In this document: in pieces, positions 1-8,565 of the stretch
How the letters are laid out: each line of letters starts with the position of its first letter
Position numbering within the stretch: position 1 is the stretch's first letter
From: Mesorhizobium sp. STM 4661
Lineage (GTDB): Bacteria; Pseudomonadota; Alphaproteobacteria; Rhizobiales; Rhizobiaceae
DNA: 64,000 bases
NCBI RefSeq assembly: GCF_000359125.1
Contig: NZ_CAAF010000078.1
Coordinates: 26,334-90,333, forward strand
Direction: 5' to 3'
The notes under the pieces: generated by a model
The model's database searches: none
What the model was told of the DNA's origin: nothing
What the model saw: only the letters and a program-made list of their open reading frames with translations
Position numbers and translations under genes: made by a program

Positions 1-59
1 CAAGGAGCTTTCGTAAGCCTGCATCGACATAAGGTGCAGGGCGGTCCCGCGATGGCTGT

Positions 60-1061
60 TCACGCCCGCAGCGGCAGCACGCGGTCCGGCGGGCGGTGGC
101 CATCGAAAAAGGCGCGGATGTTGATGATGACCTTCTCGCCCATGTCGATGCGGCCCTCGAGCGTCGCCGAGCCCATATGCGGCAAAAGCACGACCTTGCC
201 CTTGGCGGCGAGCTTCAGCAGTTTCGGGTTCAGCGCCGGCTCGTGCTCGTAGACGTCGAGGCCGGCGCCGGCGACCTTGCCGTCCTGGATCAGCTTGACC
301 AGCGATTCCTCGTCGATGATGTCGCCGCGCGCCGTGTTGACGATGTAAGCGGACGGTTGCATAAGCGCCAGCCGCCGCGCCGAAAGCAGGTGGAAGGTTG
401 CCGGCGTCGATGGGCAGTTGACCGAAATAATGTCCATGCGGGCAAGCATCTGGTCGAGGCTTTCCCAGTAGGTCGCCTCCAGTTCGTCCTCGACCGCCGG
501 CAGTACGCGATTACGGTTGTGGTAGTGGATCGAAAGACCGAAAGCCTTGGCCCGTCTGGCAACCGCTGTGCCGATGCGGCCCATGCCGACAATGCCGAGG
601 CGTTTGCCCCAGATACGCCGGCCCAGCATCCAGGTCGGCGACCAGCCGGCCCATTTCTTGTCGCCGGTCAGCACGTTGGCGCCTTCCGCCAGCCGCCGCG
701 GCACCGCCAGCATCAGCGCCATCGTCATGTCGGCCGTGTCCTCGGTCAGCACGTTGGGCGTGTTGGTGACGGTGATGCCCTTCTTGGCCGCCGCCGCCAC
801 GTCGATCTTGTCGACACCATTGCCGAAATTGGCGATCAGCTTGAGGTTGTCGCCGGCCTGGGCGATCAGCGCGGCATCGATACGATCGGTTATGGTCGGC
901 ACGAGCACGTCGGCTTCCTTGACCGCCGCGACCAGTTCCGGCTGCGTCATCGGCCTGTCCTCGACATTCAGCCGGGCGTCGAACAACTCGCGCATGCGGG
1001 TCTCGACCGGGTCGGGCAGCTTGCGCGTTATGACCACGAGCGGCCGTTTTTTGCCTGCCAT
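60..1061 (-). CDS. D-2-hydroxyacid dehydrogenase (glyoxylate/hydroxypyruvate reductase type)
   Basis: NAD(P)H-dependent cytosolic enzyme of the D-isomer 2-hydroxyacid dehydrogenase family, probably reducing glyoxylate or hydroxypyruvate. It is 333 residues long, as expected. The Rossmann motif GMGRIG lies in the middle. The three catalytic positions are visible: Arg in NTARGD, Glu in DVYEHEP and His in LLPHMGSAT. The ATG at 1061 is chosen because GAGGGAACA lies just upstream; an in-frame upstream extension of 28 residues has no family character. It is divergent from the exported SH3 gene, with 157 bases between the two starts. Family certain; the exact substrate is not determined by sequence. 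Confidence 0.9.
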   Translation of the reverse strand: MAGKKRPLVVITRKLPDPVETRMRELFDARLNVEDRPMTQPELVAAVKEADVLVPTITDRIDAALIAQAGDNLKLIANFGNGVDKIDVAAAAKKGITVTNTPNVLTEDTADMTMALMLAVPRRLAEGANVLTGDKKWAGWSPTWMLGRRIWGKRLGIVGMGRIGTAVARRAKAFGLSIHYHNRNRVLPAVEDELEATYWESLDQMLARMDIISVNCPSTPATFHLLSARRLALMQPSAYIVNTARGDIIDEESLVKLIQDGKVAGAGLDVYEHEPALNPKLLKLAAKGKVVLLPHMGSATLEGRIDMGEKVIINIRAFFDGHRPPDRVLPLRA

Positions 1062-1218
1062 TGTTCCCTCGAATCCCGATCTCGTTGAGACCTCTTTAAC
1101 CAAGACCGGCGAAACTGAGAACCGATCACGGCGCCGGTCATCCATGTAACAAGCGGTGCCGCCGAAGACAAAGAAAAAGGGGCGCCGGGGCCATGGGCGA
1201 GCGCCGAAAGGAACGAAA

Positions 1219-1776
1219 GTGTCTGGTTTCGCGTCGCTCCGCCTGACCCTTTGCGCAGCATTTCTCGGCGCTCTGCTTTACGCCCCTGTCGTGGCGGCAC
1301 AAAGTGCGGCGGCACCCGCACAGACGATCACGCTCGGGCCGAGCGGTCTGCCGCTGCCGCGTTTCGTCAGCCTGAAATCAGGCCGTGTCAACTCCCGCGT
1401 CGGACCAGGCGTCAACTACTCCGTCGACTGGATGTACATGAAGCCCGGCCTGCCGATGGAAATCATCCAGGAATTCGATACATGGCGTCGCGTGCGCGAC
1501 GCCGACGGCTCGGAGGGCTGGATCAACCAGTCGCTGCTTTCGGGCCGCCGCACGGCGATCGTGGCGCCCTGGCAGCGCGGCAAGGGTGGCCGAATCAACC
1601 TTCTCGACGACCCGGACAAGGATGCCAGCGTCGTCGCCATCGTCGAGCCCGGCGTGATGGGCACGATCAAGTCCTGCGACGGCCAGTGGTGCGAGATGAC
1701 TTTCGACGGCCACACCGGCTGGCTCGCCCAGTCGCTCGTATGGGGCGCCTATCCGGGCGAGCGGGTCAAGAACTGA
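1219..1776 (+). CDS. Exported SH3-domain protein
   Basis: About 185 residues. The GTG at 1219 is preceded by AAAGGAACGA at good distance and gives an N-terminal signal peptide (hydrophobic run ending in VVAAQS). An earlier in-frame GTG at 1156 would place a basic extension before the signal and is less likely. The mature part resembles bacterial SH3-like domains: a segment with SGRVNSRVGPGVNYSVDW, then a second half ending in WCEMTFDGHTGWLAQSLVWG. Such proteins are periplasmic and are thought to bind peptidoglycan or peptides. No catalytic residues are apparent, so a role in the envelope is inference. Confidence 0.8.
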   Translation: MSGFASLRLTLCAAFLGALLYAPVVAAQSAAAPAQTITLGPSGLPLPRFVSLKSGRVNSRVGPGVNYSVDWMYMKPGLPMEIIQEFDTWRRVRDADGSEGWINQSLLSGRRTAIVAPWQRGKGGRINLLDDPDKDASVVAIVEPGVMGTIKSCDGQWCEMTFDGHTGWLAQSLVWGAYPGERVKN

Positions 1777-1825
1777 TCCCGCCGGTCACTGGGCGCCGAA
1801 CGGGCAACAACCCGTCCAGACAGGG

Positions 1826-2254
1826 CTACTTCAAGACGACACCGTAGTAGCAGCCTACGCTAAAGGAGAGCCCGGCCAAAAACATGAACGCCAAGCCTAA
1901 GAGCCCCCAGCGGTAGCTTTGGAAATTGTGCCGTCCGAGAACCTGGCCCGCATCAGGAGCCGCATTCTCAACGAGGCTGGAGTTCGTGTTTTCTTGCCAG
2001 CCCATAAGACCGGTGGCTACCACCGCGAAAAAAGCCCCGACGCCGAACAAGATAACGGACGTCTTCAAGCCAGCCTCACTGATCAGGTCGGGCGAACTTG
2101 TCCCCTTGGCGCCGGCAAAAGTCAGGAGGGCGGTTGCCGAACCGGCGCACATGATGAACAGGTTGCCGAGCATCATTTTCATGAACTCGACGTAGGCTCC
2201 GAAGAGGACGACGCTTGTTCTCTTTGTCGCAATGACTTCCGGTTGTTCGTTCAT
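1826..2254 (-). CDS. Small hypothetical membrane protein
   Basis: 142 residues from the ATG at 2254; an alternative in-frame start at 2287 adds 11 residues. Three hydrophobic segments are visible: around residues 25-45 (MMLGNLFIMCAGSATALLTF), 60-80 (SVILFGVGAFFAVVATGLMG) and 115-140 at the C-terminus. The loop between segments two and three is polar. No recognised domain. It sits alone between the SH3 gene (convergent) and irr, with no strong ribosome-binding site. The hydrophobic periodicity makes a real membrane protein likely, but the function is unknown. Confidence 0.55.
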   Translation of the reverse strand: MNEQPEVIATKRTSVVLFGAYVEFMKMMLGNLFIMCAGSATALLTFAGAKGTSSPDLISEAGLKTSVILFGVGAFFAVVATGLMGWQENTNSSLVENAAPDAGQVLGRHNFQSYRWGLLGLAFMFLAGLSFSVGCYYGVVLK

Positions 2255-2345
2255 TTTGCTGCGCCTACAAAACACCCATGGGATCAATTCTTAAAAGGCG
2301 CAAAGCAGTCCGATCCCCAGATCGACAGGCCTCGTCACGAGCGGA

Positions 2346-2777
2346 TCAATCGCAGCGTTTGGGGCGCAGCCTCACCACGATGTCGACATTGGCGATCTCC
2401 ATGCCTTCCGGCGGCTCCGGCAGGTTGGAAACGGTGACGGGACCGCTGGCGATGTCGAAAATCCTGTTTTCGCCTTCGATGTAGAAATGATGGTGGTCGG
2501 AGGTGTTGGTGTCGAAATAGGTCTTTGATCCTTCGACGGCCAGGATGCGCAAAAGGCCCGCCTGGGTGAATTGGTGAAGGGCGTTGTAGACGGTGGCCAA
2601 TGACACCGGCACGCCGGCAGCGATCGCCTCCTCGTGCAGCTCCTCTGCCGACAGATGGCGGTCGCCCTTGGCGAAAAGCAGATCGGCCAGCGCGATGCGC
2701 TGGCGCGTCGGCCTCAGGCCGGCTTCGCGAACCCGCTTGTCCACAGCGACATTTTCCTTCCGGCAGCCCAGATCCAT
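2346..2777 (-). CDS. irr: Iron response regulator Irr (Fur family)
   Basis: 143-residue Fur-superfamily regulator. The winged-helix region covers roughly residues 15-85 (LRPTRQRIALADLL, SAEELHEEA, VSLATVYNALHQF). A triple histidine (DHHHFYIEGE, His95-97) is the haem-binding signature that separates Irr from Fur. In rhizobia Irr binds iron control elements and represses haem synthesis and iron storage when haem or iron is low; haem inactivates it. The N-terminal Cys-Pro haem motif of Bradyrhizobium Irr is absent, as in other Rhizobiaceae-like Irr proteins. Divergent from fabA, the usual arrangement in this order. A likely target site is at 38888-38910 in this window. Confidence 0.93.
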   Translation of the reverse strand: MDLGCRKENVAVDKRVREAGLRPTRQRIALADLLFAKGDRHLSAEELHEEAIAAGVPVSLATVYNALHQFTQAGLLRILAVEGSKTYFDTNTSDHHHFYIEGENRIFDIASGPVTVSNLPEPPEGMEIANVDIVVRLRPKRCD

Positions 2778-3018
2778 CTATCCGTCGAAGCTCACAGTTC
2801 CGCCCCAAGACCTGCCCAGAATGGCAAAAAAACAATATCGGCCGAAACTGGACACCTCCTGACATATATTCTGTCGGCCGAATACGATCAATAGCGCGCA
2901 TTGACCCGGGCAGACGGGCAGGTTAAGCGCAAACGCCGGTTTCCGGCCTGAAACAGATTGTGTTAGGAAACCAACGACAAGGGCGCCCTACCGCCCGGGA
3001 TGATTACGGGGACGATTG
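2778..3018. promoter_or_regulatory. Divergent irr/fabA intergenic region with repeated TCGGCCGAA
   Basis: 241 bases between irr and fabA. The nonamer TCGGCCGAA, with a palindromic TCGGCCGA core, occurs twice in the same orientation at 2838-2846 and 2874-2882, 36 bases apart. Between the copies lies the AT-rich GACATATATTCTGTC, a GACA/TGTC dyad that may contain a minus-strand -10 element for irr. A plus-strand TTGACC at about 2902 is a possible -35 for fabA. No TTTAGAA-N3-TTCTAAA box is present here. Function of the repeats is unknown. Confidence 0.4.
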
Positions 3019-3537
3019 ATGGCGGGTTCGAAATCCAGCTACGAATACGAGGAATTGCTTGCCTGCGCCCGCGGCGAGCTGTTCGGAGCTGGAAACGCCC
3101 AGCTCCCCTATCCGCCGATGCTGATGTTCGACCGCATCACCGAGATCAGCGAGACGGGCGGCGCCTTCGACAAGGGCTTCATCCGCGCGGAATTCGACAT
3201 CAAGCCGGACCTGTGGTTCTTCGCCTGCCACTTCATCGGCAATCCGATCATGCCGGGATGCCTCGGCCTCGATGCCATGTGGCAATTGACGGGATTCTAC
3301 CTCGGCTGGCTCGGCGAGCCGGGCAAGGGAATGGCGCTGTCGACCGGCGAAGTGAGGTTCAAGGGCATGGTCACGCCGTCAGTCAAGAAGGTGGAGTATG
3401 GCGTGGACTTCAAGCGCGTGATGCGCGGGCGGCTGGTGCTTGGCATCGCCGATGGCTGGCTGAAAGCGGATGGCGAGCCCATATACGCGGCAACGGATCT
3501 CAAAGTGGGTCTGTCAAAGCAATCGGCGGTCGCCTGA
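3019..3537 (+). CDS. fabA: 3-hydroxydecanoyl-ACP dehydratase/isomerase FabA
   Basis: 172 residues. Catalyses dehydration of 3-hydroxydecanoyl-ACP and isomerisation to the cis-3 product, the branch point of anaerobic unsaturated fatty-acid synthesis in the cytoplasm. The hot-dog fold signature with catalytic His71 (FACHFIGNPIMPGCLGLD) and Asp85 is intact. The start is the ATG at 3019, with GGGGACG upstream; a TTG immediately before it is ignored. First gene of fabA-fabB-fabI, followed after 31 bases by fabB. Confidence 0.96.
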   Translation: MAGSKSSYEYEELLACARGELFGAGNAQLPYPPMLMFDRITEISETGGAFDKGFIRAEFDIKPDLWFFACHFIGNPIMPGCLGLDAMWQLTGFYLGWLGEPGKGMALSTGEVRFKGMVTPSVKKVEYGVDFKRVMRGRLVLGIADGWLKADGEPIYAATDLKVGLSKQSAVA

Positions 3538-3568
3538 CCGTCACCGGACACTCTGGAAGGAGCAGCCC

Positions 3569-4789
3569 ATGAGACGGGTCGTAGTAACAGGCCTCGGCAT
3601 CGTGTCGTCGATCGGCAACAATGCCAACGAGGTGCAGGCCTCGCTCCACGATGCCAAATCCGGCATCAGCTTCTCCGATTCCTTCGCCGAGCACGGCTTC
3701 CGCTGCCAGGTCTGGGGGGCGCCGACGCTGGACCCCTCAGCCATGATCGATCGCCGGGCCATGCGTTTCCTGTCGCAAGGTGCGGCCTGGAACCATGTCG
3801 CCATGGATCAGGCGATCGCGGATGCCGGGCTTGGCGAGAACGACATCACCAATGAACGCACCGGCATCGTCATGGGATCGGGCGGACCGTCGACCCGAAC
3901 CATCGCCGAGGCAGCCGAAACCACCCTCAAGAACGGCAGCCCCAAGCGCATCGGTCCGTTCGCCGTGCCGAAGGCGATGTCGTCGAGCGCCTCGGCGACG
4001 CTTGCCACCTGGTTCAAGATCCACGGCGTCAACTATTCGATCTCCTCAGCCTGTTCGACCTCGGCCCACTGCATCGGCAATGGCTACGAGCTGATCCAGT
4101 GGGGCAAGCAGGACATGGTCTTCGCCGGCGGCCATGAGGATCTCGACTGGACGATGTCGGACCTGTTCGACGCGATGGGCGCCATGTCGTCGAAGTATAA
4201 CGACAGGGCATCGGTCGCGTCCCGCGCCTACGATGTCGATCGTGACGGTTTCGTCATTGCCGGCGGCGCCGGCGTGCTGGTTCTGGAAGAGCTCGAGCAT
4301 GCCAAGGCGCGCGGCGCCAAGATCCATGCCGAGATCGTCGGCTATGGCGCGACCTCCGACGGCCATGACATGGTGGCGCCCTCGGGCGAAGGTGCGGTGC
4401 GCTGCATGCGGCAGGCGCTGGCGACCGTCTCCTCGCCGATCGACTACATCAACACGCACGGCACCTCGACGCCGGTCGGCGATTCCAAGGAAATGGGGGC
4501 GATCCGCGAGGTGTTCGGCGAGAAGATGCCTTTCATCACCTCGACGAAATCGCTGACCGGCCATTCGCTGGGTGCGGCCGGCGTGCAGGAATCGATCTAT
4601 TCGATCCTGATGATGCAAGGCGGCTTCATTGGCGAAAGCGCCCATATCGAGAACCTCGACCCGGAATTCGAGGGCATGCCGATCGTGCGAAAGCGCATCG
4701 ATAACGCCAGGATCGACACTGTTTTGTCCAATTCGTTCGGTTTCGGTGGCACCAACGCGACGCTGGTTTTCCAGCGCTATTCCGCATAA
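3569..4789 (+). CDS. fabB: 3-oxoacyl-ACP synthase I FabB
   Basis: 406-residue beta-ketoacyl-ACP synthase that elongates the cis-unsaturated intermediate made by FabA. The thiolase-fold Cys-His-His triad is visible: Cys162 in SISSACSTSAHC, His in NTHGTSTPVGD and His in KSLTGHSLGAAG. The start is the ATG at 3569, preceded by GGAAGGAG, an ideal ribosome-binding site. It lies between fabA and fabI, all on the plus strand with short gaps, which indicates one operon. Confidence 0.96.
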   Translation: MRRVVVTGLGIVSSIGNNANEVQASLHDAKSGISFSDSFAEHGFRCQVWGAPTLDPSAMIDRRAMRFLSQGAAWNHVAMDQAIADAGLGENDITNERTGIVMGSGGPSTRTIAEAAETTLKNGSPKRIGPFAVPKAMSSSASATLATWFKIHGVNYSISSACSTSAHCIGNGYELIQWGKQDMVFAGGHEDLDWTMSDLFDAMGAMSSKYNDRASVASRAYDVDRDGFVIAGGAGVLVLEELEHAKARGAKIHAEIVGYGATSDGHDMVAPSGEGAVRCMRQALATVSSPIDYINTHGTSTPVGDSKEMGAIREVFGEKMPFITSTKSLTGHSLGAAGVQESIYSILMMQGGFIGESAHIENLDPEFEGMPIVRKRIDNARIDTVLSNSFGFGGTNATLVFQRYSA

Positions 4790-4804
4790 GGGATTTTGCC
4801 GGCC

Positions 4805-5617
4805 ATGGACGGATTGATGAAGGGCAAGCGCGGACTTGTCATGGGTGTCGCCAACGATCATTCGATCGCCTGGGGCATCGCCAAGAAATTGTCCGAACAC
4901 GGGGCGGAACTCGCCTTCACCTATCAGGGCGATGCCTTCGGGCGCCGGGTCAAGCCGCTCGCCGACAAGCTTGGCGCATCGCTGGTGGTGCCTTGCGATG
5001 TCGAGGACAGTGCATCGGTCAGCGCCACCTTCGAGACTTTGGGCAAGGCCTGGGGCGGGCTGGACTTCGTCGTCCATGCCATCGGCTTTTCCGACAAGAA
5101 TGAGCTGAAGGGTCTCTACGCCGACACCAGCCGCGACAATTTCGTCCGCACCATGGTCATCTCCTGCTATTCCTTCACCGAGATCGCCCGTCACGCCGCC
5201 AGACTGATGGGGGACAGCGGCTCGATGATCACGCTGACCTATGCCGGCTCCGTCCGCGTCATGCCGAACTACAACGTCATGGGTGTCGCCAAGGCCGGGC
5301 TGGAGGCCAGCGTCCGCTATCTCGCCAATGACTACGGCCCGCGCGGCATCAGGGTGAACGGCATATCGGCGGGACCGGTGCGAACACTGGCCGGCGCCGG
5401 GATTTCCGATGCACGCCACATGTTTTCCTACCAGCAGCGCAACTCGCCGCTGCGCCGTACCGTGACCATCGACGAGGTCGGCGGTTCCGCGCTTTATCTC
5501 TTGTCCGACCTGTCATCGGGCGTCACCGGCGAAATCCACTATGTCGATTCCGGCTACCACATCGTCTCCATGCCGACGCTCGACGAGTTGAAGCAAACCG
5601 ACGGCGGCAAGGACTAG
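4805..5617 (+). CDS. fabI: Enoyl-ACP reductase FabI (NADH)
   Basis: 270-residue short-chain dehydrogenase-like enoyl-ACP reductase that completes each elongation cycle. It shows the N-terminal cofactor loop GVANDHSIAWGI and the Tyr-x6-Lys active site in NYNVMGVAKAG, typical of FabI. The ATG at 4805 is chosen because AAGGGA lies upstream; another in-frame ATG is at 4817. It follows fabB by 15 bases, so it is translated from the same message. FabI is the usual target of triclosan-type inhibitors; resistance cannot be judged here. Confidence 0.94.
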   Translation: MDGLMKGKRGLVMGVANDHSIAWGIAKKLSEHGAELAFTYQGDAFGRRVKPLADKLGASLVVPCDVEDSASVSATFETLGKAWGGLDFVVHAIGFSDKNELKGLYADTSRDNFVRTMVISCYSFTEIARHAARLMGDSGSMITLTYAGSVRVMPNYNVMGVAKAGLEASVRYLANDYGPRGIRVNGISAGPVRTLAGAGISDARHMFSYQQRNSPLRRTVTIDEVGGSALYLLSDLSSGVTGEIHYVDSGYHIVSMPTLDELKQTDGGKD

Positions 5618-5673
5618 CAGTCCAGTAAAATTATTAATATTCGCGGCAACTCATTTTAAGGAGATGTCCGCTA

Positions 5674-5697
5674 AAAGTCCCCCAACTTGGGGACTTT
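5674..5697 (+). promoter_or_regulatory. Perfect 9-bp hairpin in front of the GGDEF/EAL gene
   Basis: AAAGTCCCC (5674-5682), a six-base loop, then GGGGACTTT (5689-5697). The 3' arm contains GGGGA, the only good Shine-Dalgarno sequence for the ATG at 5703, so the stem would hide it. No U-run follows, so it is not a convincing fabI terminator. Confidence 0.6.
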
Positions 5698-5702
5698 GCA
5701 CA

Positions 5703-7247
5703 ATGTCTGCTGCCGGCAATCCGACGCGAACACCTGTCTTTCGGCTGCTCACCATTGCCAGCTCGGGTATCGGCAGTTTCATCCTCGGGCTGTGGGGCCT
5801 CAAATTCGGTTTCGGCGACGGCCTTGCCGCCATGCAGACCGGAACGATGATAGCCATCATAGCGGCACTTTGCGCGCTCGCTTCCGCGGGAGCGGCGCTG
5901 TCCTTCTTCGCTGGCGTCGATGAATCGGCGGACTATGTCTTCAAGGAAACCCATTTCGACAAGCTGACCGGCCTGCTGGCGCGCCCGGCAATGGTCGGCA
6001 GGATTGCCGACGCCGCATCCGCGACGATGAAGACCGGCGAACCGGTGTTTCTCATCGACATCGATATCGACCGTTTCAAGCAGATCAACGACGCGATCGG
6101 CTACAGCCAGGGCGACGAGCTGATCGGCGTCTTCACCAGCCGGCTGAAGGACTCATTGCCGGAGGGCGCGGTGATCGGGCGCATCGGCGCCGGCGAGTTC
6201 GCCGTGCTCATCACCGACCGGGAGATAGAAGGGTCGCTGGAAAGCGCCGTCGAGAAGCTCATCGACCAGATGATGGAGCCCTACCAGCTCAGCTCCCACC
6301 TGCAATCGGTCAGCCTGTCTGTGGGCATCGTGGCGATGCCGAAGGATGGCGTCGATCCCGTCCTGATCCTGCGCCGTTCCAATCTGGCGCTGCAGAACGC
6401 GCGCGCCAGCGGGGTAGGCAACTGGTCGGTCTTCCATTCCGACATGGGCCAGGTCGCCGACTATCGCCAGTGGATCGAATCGGAATTGCACACCGCTTTC
6501 GACCGCGGCGATTTCGACCTGCACTATCAGCCACAACTCGACCTTTCGAGCGGCCGCATCGTCGGCTACGAAGCGCTGATCCGCTGGCGGCATCCCGAAC
6601 GCGGCATGATCGCGCCCATGGAGTTCATTCCGATCGCCGAGGAAACCGGCATGATCGGCCCGATCGGCGAATGGGTGCTGCGCAAGGCCTGCAGCGATGC
6701 CCGCCATCTGCCCGAGGACTGTTTTGTTGCCGTCAACATCTCGCCGGTCCAGTTCATGACCAAGGATTTCGTCGGCATCGTGCGCGATACGATGGCGAGC
6801 ACCGGCATCAAGCCGTCGCGGCTGGAGCTGGAAGTGACCGAGACGGCGATGATGCAGGACCGCGACCGCGCCGCCACCATCCTGCGGCAGCTTGCCGAGA
6901 TGGGCATCTCTGTCGCCGTCGACGATTTCGGCACCGGCTATTCCAATCTGAGCTATCTGATCGATTTCTCGTTCGGCAAGCTGAAGATCGACCGCTCCTT
7001 CGTCAGCCGCATCGATACCGATTCCAGCTCCGGTGCGGTGGTTTCGACCATTGTCGGGCTTTCGCGCGCGCTCGGCGTCAGCATCATCGCGGAAGGCGTC
7101 GAGACCGAAACCCAGGCGACGCTGCTTCGGGCGGCCGGCTGCGAAGTGGTGCAAGGGTTTCTGTACGGGCGGCCGGCACCGCTTGAGCTTGGCGGAGCGC
7201 TCGCCGTCCATGGGATCCGCGAACGGCGTGTCGCCAACCTGCACTGA
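5703..7247 (+). CDS. Membrane GGDEF/EAL protein, probable c-di-GMP phosphodiesterase
   Basis: 514 residues from the ATG at 5703. An in-frame ATG at 5664 would add 13 residues, but AAGGAG directly touches that codon. Two membrane helices lie at the N-terminus (about residues 12-32 and 45-65). The GGDEF domain has a degenerate signature, GAGEF, and no RxxD inhibitory site, so cyclase activity is doubtful. The EAL domain keeps all expected catalytic positions: YEALIRWRHP, VAVNISPVQF, LEVTETAMM, VDDFGTGYS, KIDRSFV, AEGVETE and QGFLYGRP. It probably hydrolyses c-di-GMP at the inner membrane. Separated from fabI by 85 bases. Confidence 0.88.
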   Translation: MSAAGNPTRTPVFRLLTIASSGIGSFILGLWGLKFGFGDGLAAMQTGTMIAIIAALCALASAGAALSFFAGVDESADYVFKETHFDKLTGLLARPAMVGRIADAASATMKTGEPVFLIDIDIDRFKQINDAIGYSQGDELIGVFTSRLKDSLPEGAVIGRIGAGEFAVLITDREIEGSLESAVEKLIDQMMEPYQLSSHLQSVSLSVGIVAMPKDGVDPVLILRRSNLALQNARASGVGNWSVFHSDMGQVADYRQWIESELHTAFDRGDFDLHYQPQLDLSSGRIVGYEALIRWRHPERGMIAPMEFIPIAEETGMIGPIGEWVLRKACSDARHLPEDCFVAVNISPVQFMTKDFVGIVRDTMASTGIKPSRLELEVTETAMMQDRDRAATILRQLAEMGISVAVDDFGTGYSNLSYLIDFSFGKLKIDRSFVSRIDTDSSSGAVVSTIVGLSRALGVSIIAEGVETETQATLLRAAGCEVVQGFLYGRPAPLELGGALAVHGIRERRVANLH

Positions 7248-7335
7248 GCGGTATCGTTCAGCCGCCTATCCCAAATCCGCAGCGCGCCCTCGGCTGAAGA
7301 CCAAGGCCATGTGCTTTTGGGCGAGTTGCGCTAGA

Positions 7336-8472
7336 CTAGCGCCGCGCAGCAAAGATCTTGAACATGCCGTCGCGGGCGATCTCGGCGTGGCTGGAGAAGG
7401 CTGCCGCCAGCACCGGCTCGTAGGGGAGTTGACGGTTCGCCACCATGAACAGCCGTCCACCCGGTTTCAGCGCCTTTGCCGCAGCGCGGATCATGCCGGC
7501 GCCGATCTCCGGTTCGGTGGCACGGCTGCGGTGAAAGGGCGGGTTCATGACAATTGCGTCATAGCGGCGCTCGACCGCTTCGGTCAGCAGATCAATCCAG
7601 AAGAAGCGCGGCTCAACGGTGCCCTTGCCGTCATTGCCTTTCGCCGCTTCTAGCGAGGCGAAGTCCGCCTCGTAAAGGTCGAGCCCCGATATGCCGGGCG
7701 AGCGTGCTGCGACCTCCGCCGCCACATAGCCCCAGCCGGCGCAGAAATCGGCAACGTTGCCGCGCAGATCGTTGGGCAGATTGTCCACGAGCAATTTCGA
7801 ACCGGCGTCGATCCGGTCGAAGGAGAACATGCCGGGGGCGGTGCGGAAACGGCCGTCAATAAGCGGCCAACCGTCTTGCCAATCCTTGATGGATTTCGCG
7901 AATGCATCTGCCTGAGGGGTCCCCCCCAGCCAAAACACAACACCATGGTTCTTTGACAGATGACCGCCAAGAGGCACATGGACCTTCTGAGGATGGTACC
8001 GCCTTTCGTTGAATATCTCAGGGGGCTGGCCTGGCCGTTCAAGGACAAGTCCGCCCGGTCCACGGCGTCCTATCGCAGCGGCCAACTTGTCTTCGTTGTT
8101 GGCCATGCGCTTTCGCAGGCTATCGATGCCATCTTCCTTGCCGCCGGCGACAACAATCAATCCGCCTGACACGACCCGTTCGATCGCATCGGCAATGCGT
8201 ATTTCATTCTCGCCGCGATGGCGGCCTACCAGGACAAGAGCTGCGTCGAACCCGTGACCTTCTAGACGCGGCGTCACCACATGGCCGGCACGCTCCAGCG
8301 AACGAAAGTGTGGCCTGAAGCCCTGCACGAGATGAAGCGCGGCATCAAAGCCTTCCGGCAAGCGGAAGCCAGGCTCCGCGCCGAGGAAGAGAATGCGCGC
8401 GTCTTTCGATGGCATCGGGAGAGCTTCGACCTCGAAGGGATGGAACAGGGTCTTGAGAGGTTCTGCCGACAT
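7336..8472 (-). CDS. Class I SAM-dependent methyltransferase, RsmC/RlmG-like
   Basis: 378 residues from the ATG at 8472. An in-frame start at 8529 lies inside the pnp terminator hairpin and is rejected. The C-terminal half has the methyltransferase fold: SAM-binding VADFCAGWGYVAAE and the NPPF motif in IVMNPPFHRSR, typical of enzymes methylating exocyclic amino groups of guanine or adenine. The N-terminal half is a weak second methyltransferase-like domain, as in RsmC and RlmG (16S or 23S rRNA guanine-N2 methyltransferases). The position downstream of pnp fits RNA modification, but the exact base is inference. Its stop codon lies in a 7-bp-arm palindrome (7328-7342). Confidence 0.8.
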   Translation of the reverse strand: MSAEPLKTLFHPFEVEALPMPSKDARILFLGAEPGFRLPEGFDAALHLVQGFRPHFRSLERAGHVVTPRLEGHGFDAALVLVGRHRGENEIRIADAIERVVSGGLIVVAGGKEDGIDSLRKRMANNEDKLAAAIGRRGPGGLVLERPGQPPEIFNERRYHPQKVHVPLGGHLSKNHGVVFWLGGTPQADAFAKSIKDWQDGWPLIDGRFRTAPGMFSFDRIDAGSKLLVDNLPNDLRGNVADFCAGWGYVAAEVAARSPGISGLDLYEADFASLEAAKGNDGKGTVEPRFFWIDLLTEAVERRYDAIVMNPPFHRSRATEPEIGAGMIRAAAKALKPGGRLFMVANRQLPYEPVLAAAFSSHAEIARDGMFKIFAARR

Positions 8473-8514
8473 GCGTGGATTGTAGCCTGGTCTTTCTGAT
8501 TGTTGCTCAAATGA

Positions 8515-8544
8515 AAGCGGGCGCGACATCCGTCGCGCCCGCTT
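8515..8544 (-). terminator. Terminator of the pnp operon
   Basis: A 13-bp perfect stem, AAGCGGGCGCGAC (8515-8527) with GTCGCGCCCGCTT (8532-8544), and a four-base loop. On the minus strand it lies 22 bases after the pnp stop and is followed by a modest T-rich tail (TTCATTTG). Confidence 0.8.
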
Positions 8545-8565
8545 CGGTCATGTTTTTCAGACCGT

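Noticed and set aside
1..59. Possible end of a gene at the left edge
   Set aside because: 59 bases with no open frame that could be supported; treated as spacer beyond the dehydrogenase stop.
8473..8529. Upstream start for the RsmC-like methyltransferase
   Set aside because: The ATG at 8529 lies inside the 13-bp pnp terminator hairpin and the extra 19 residues have no family character.
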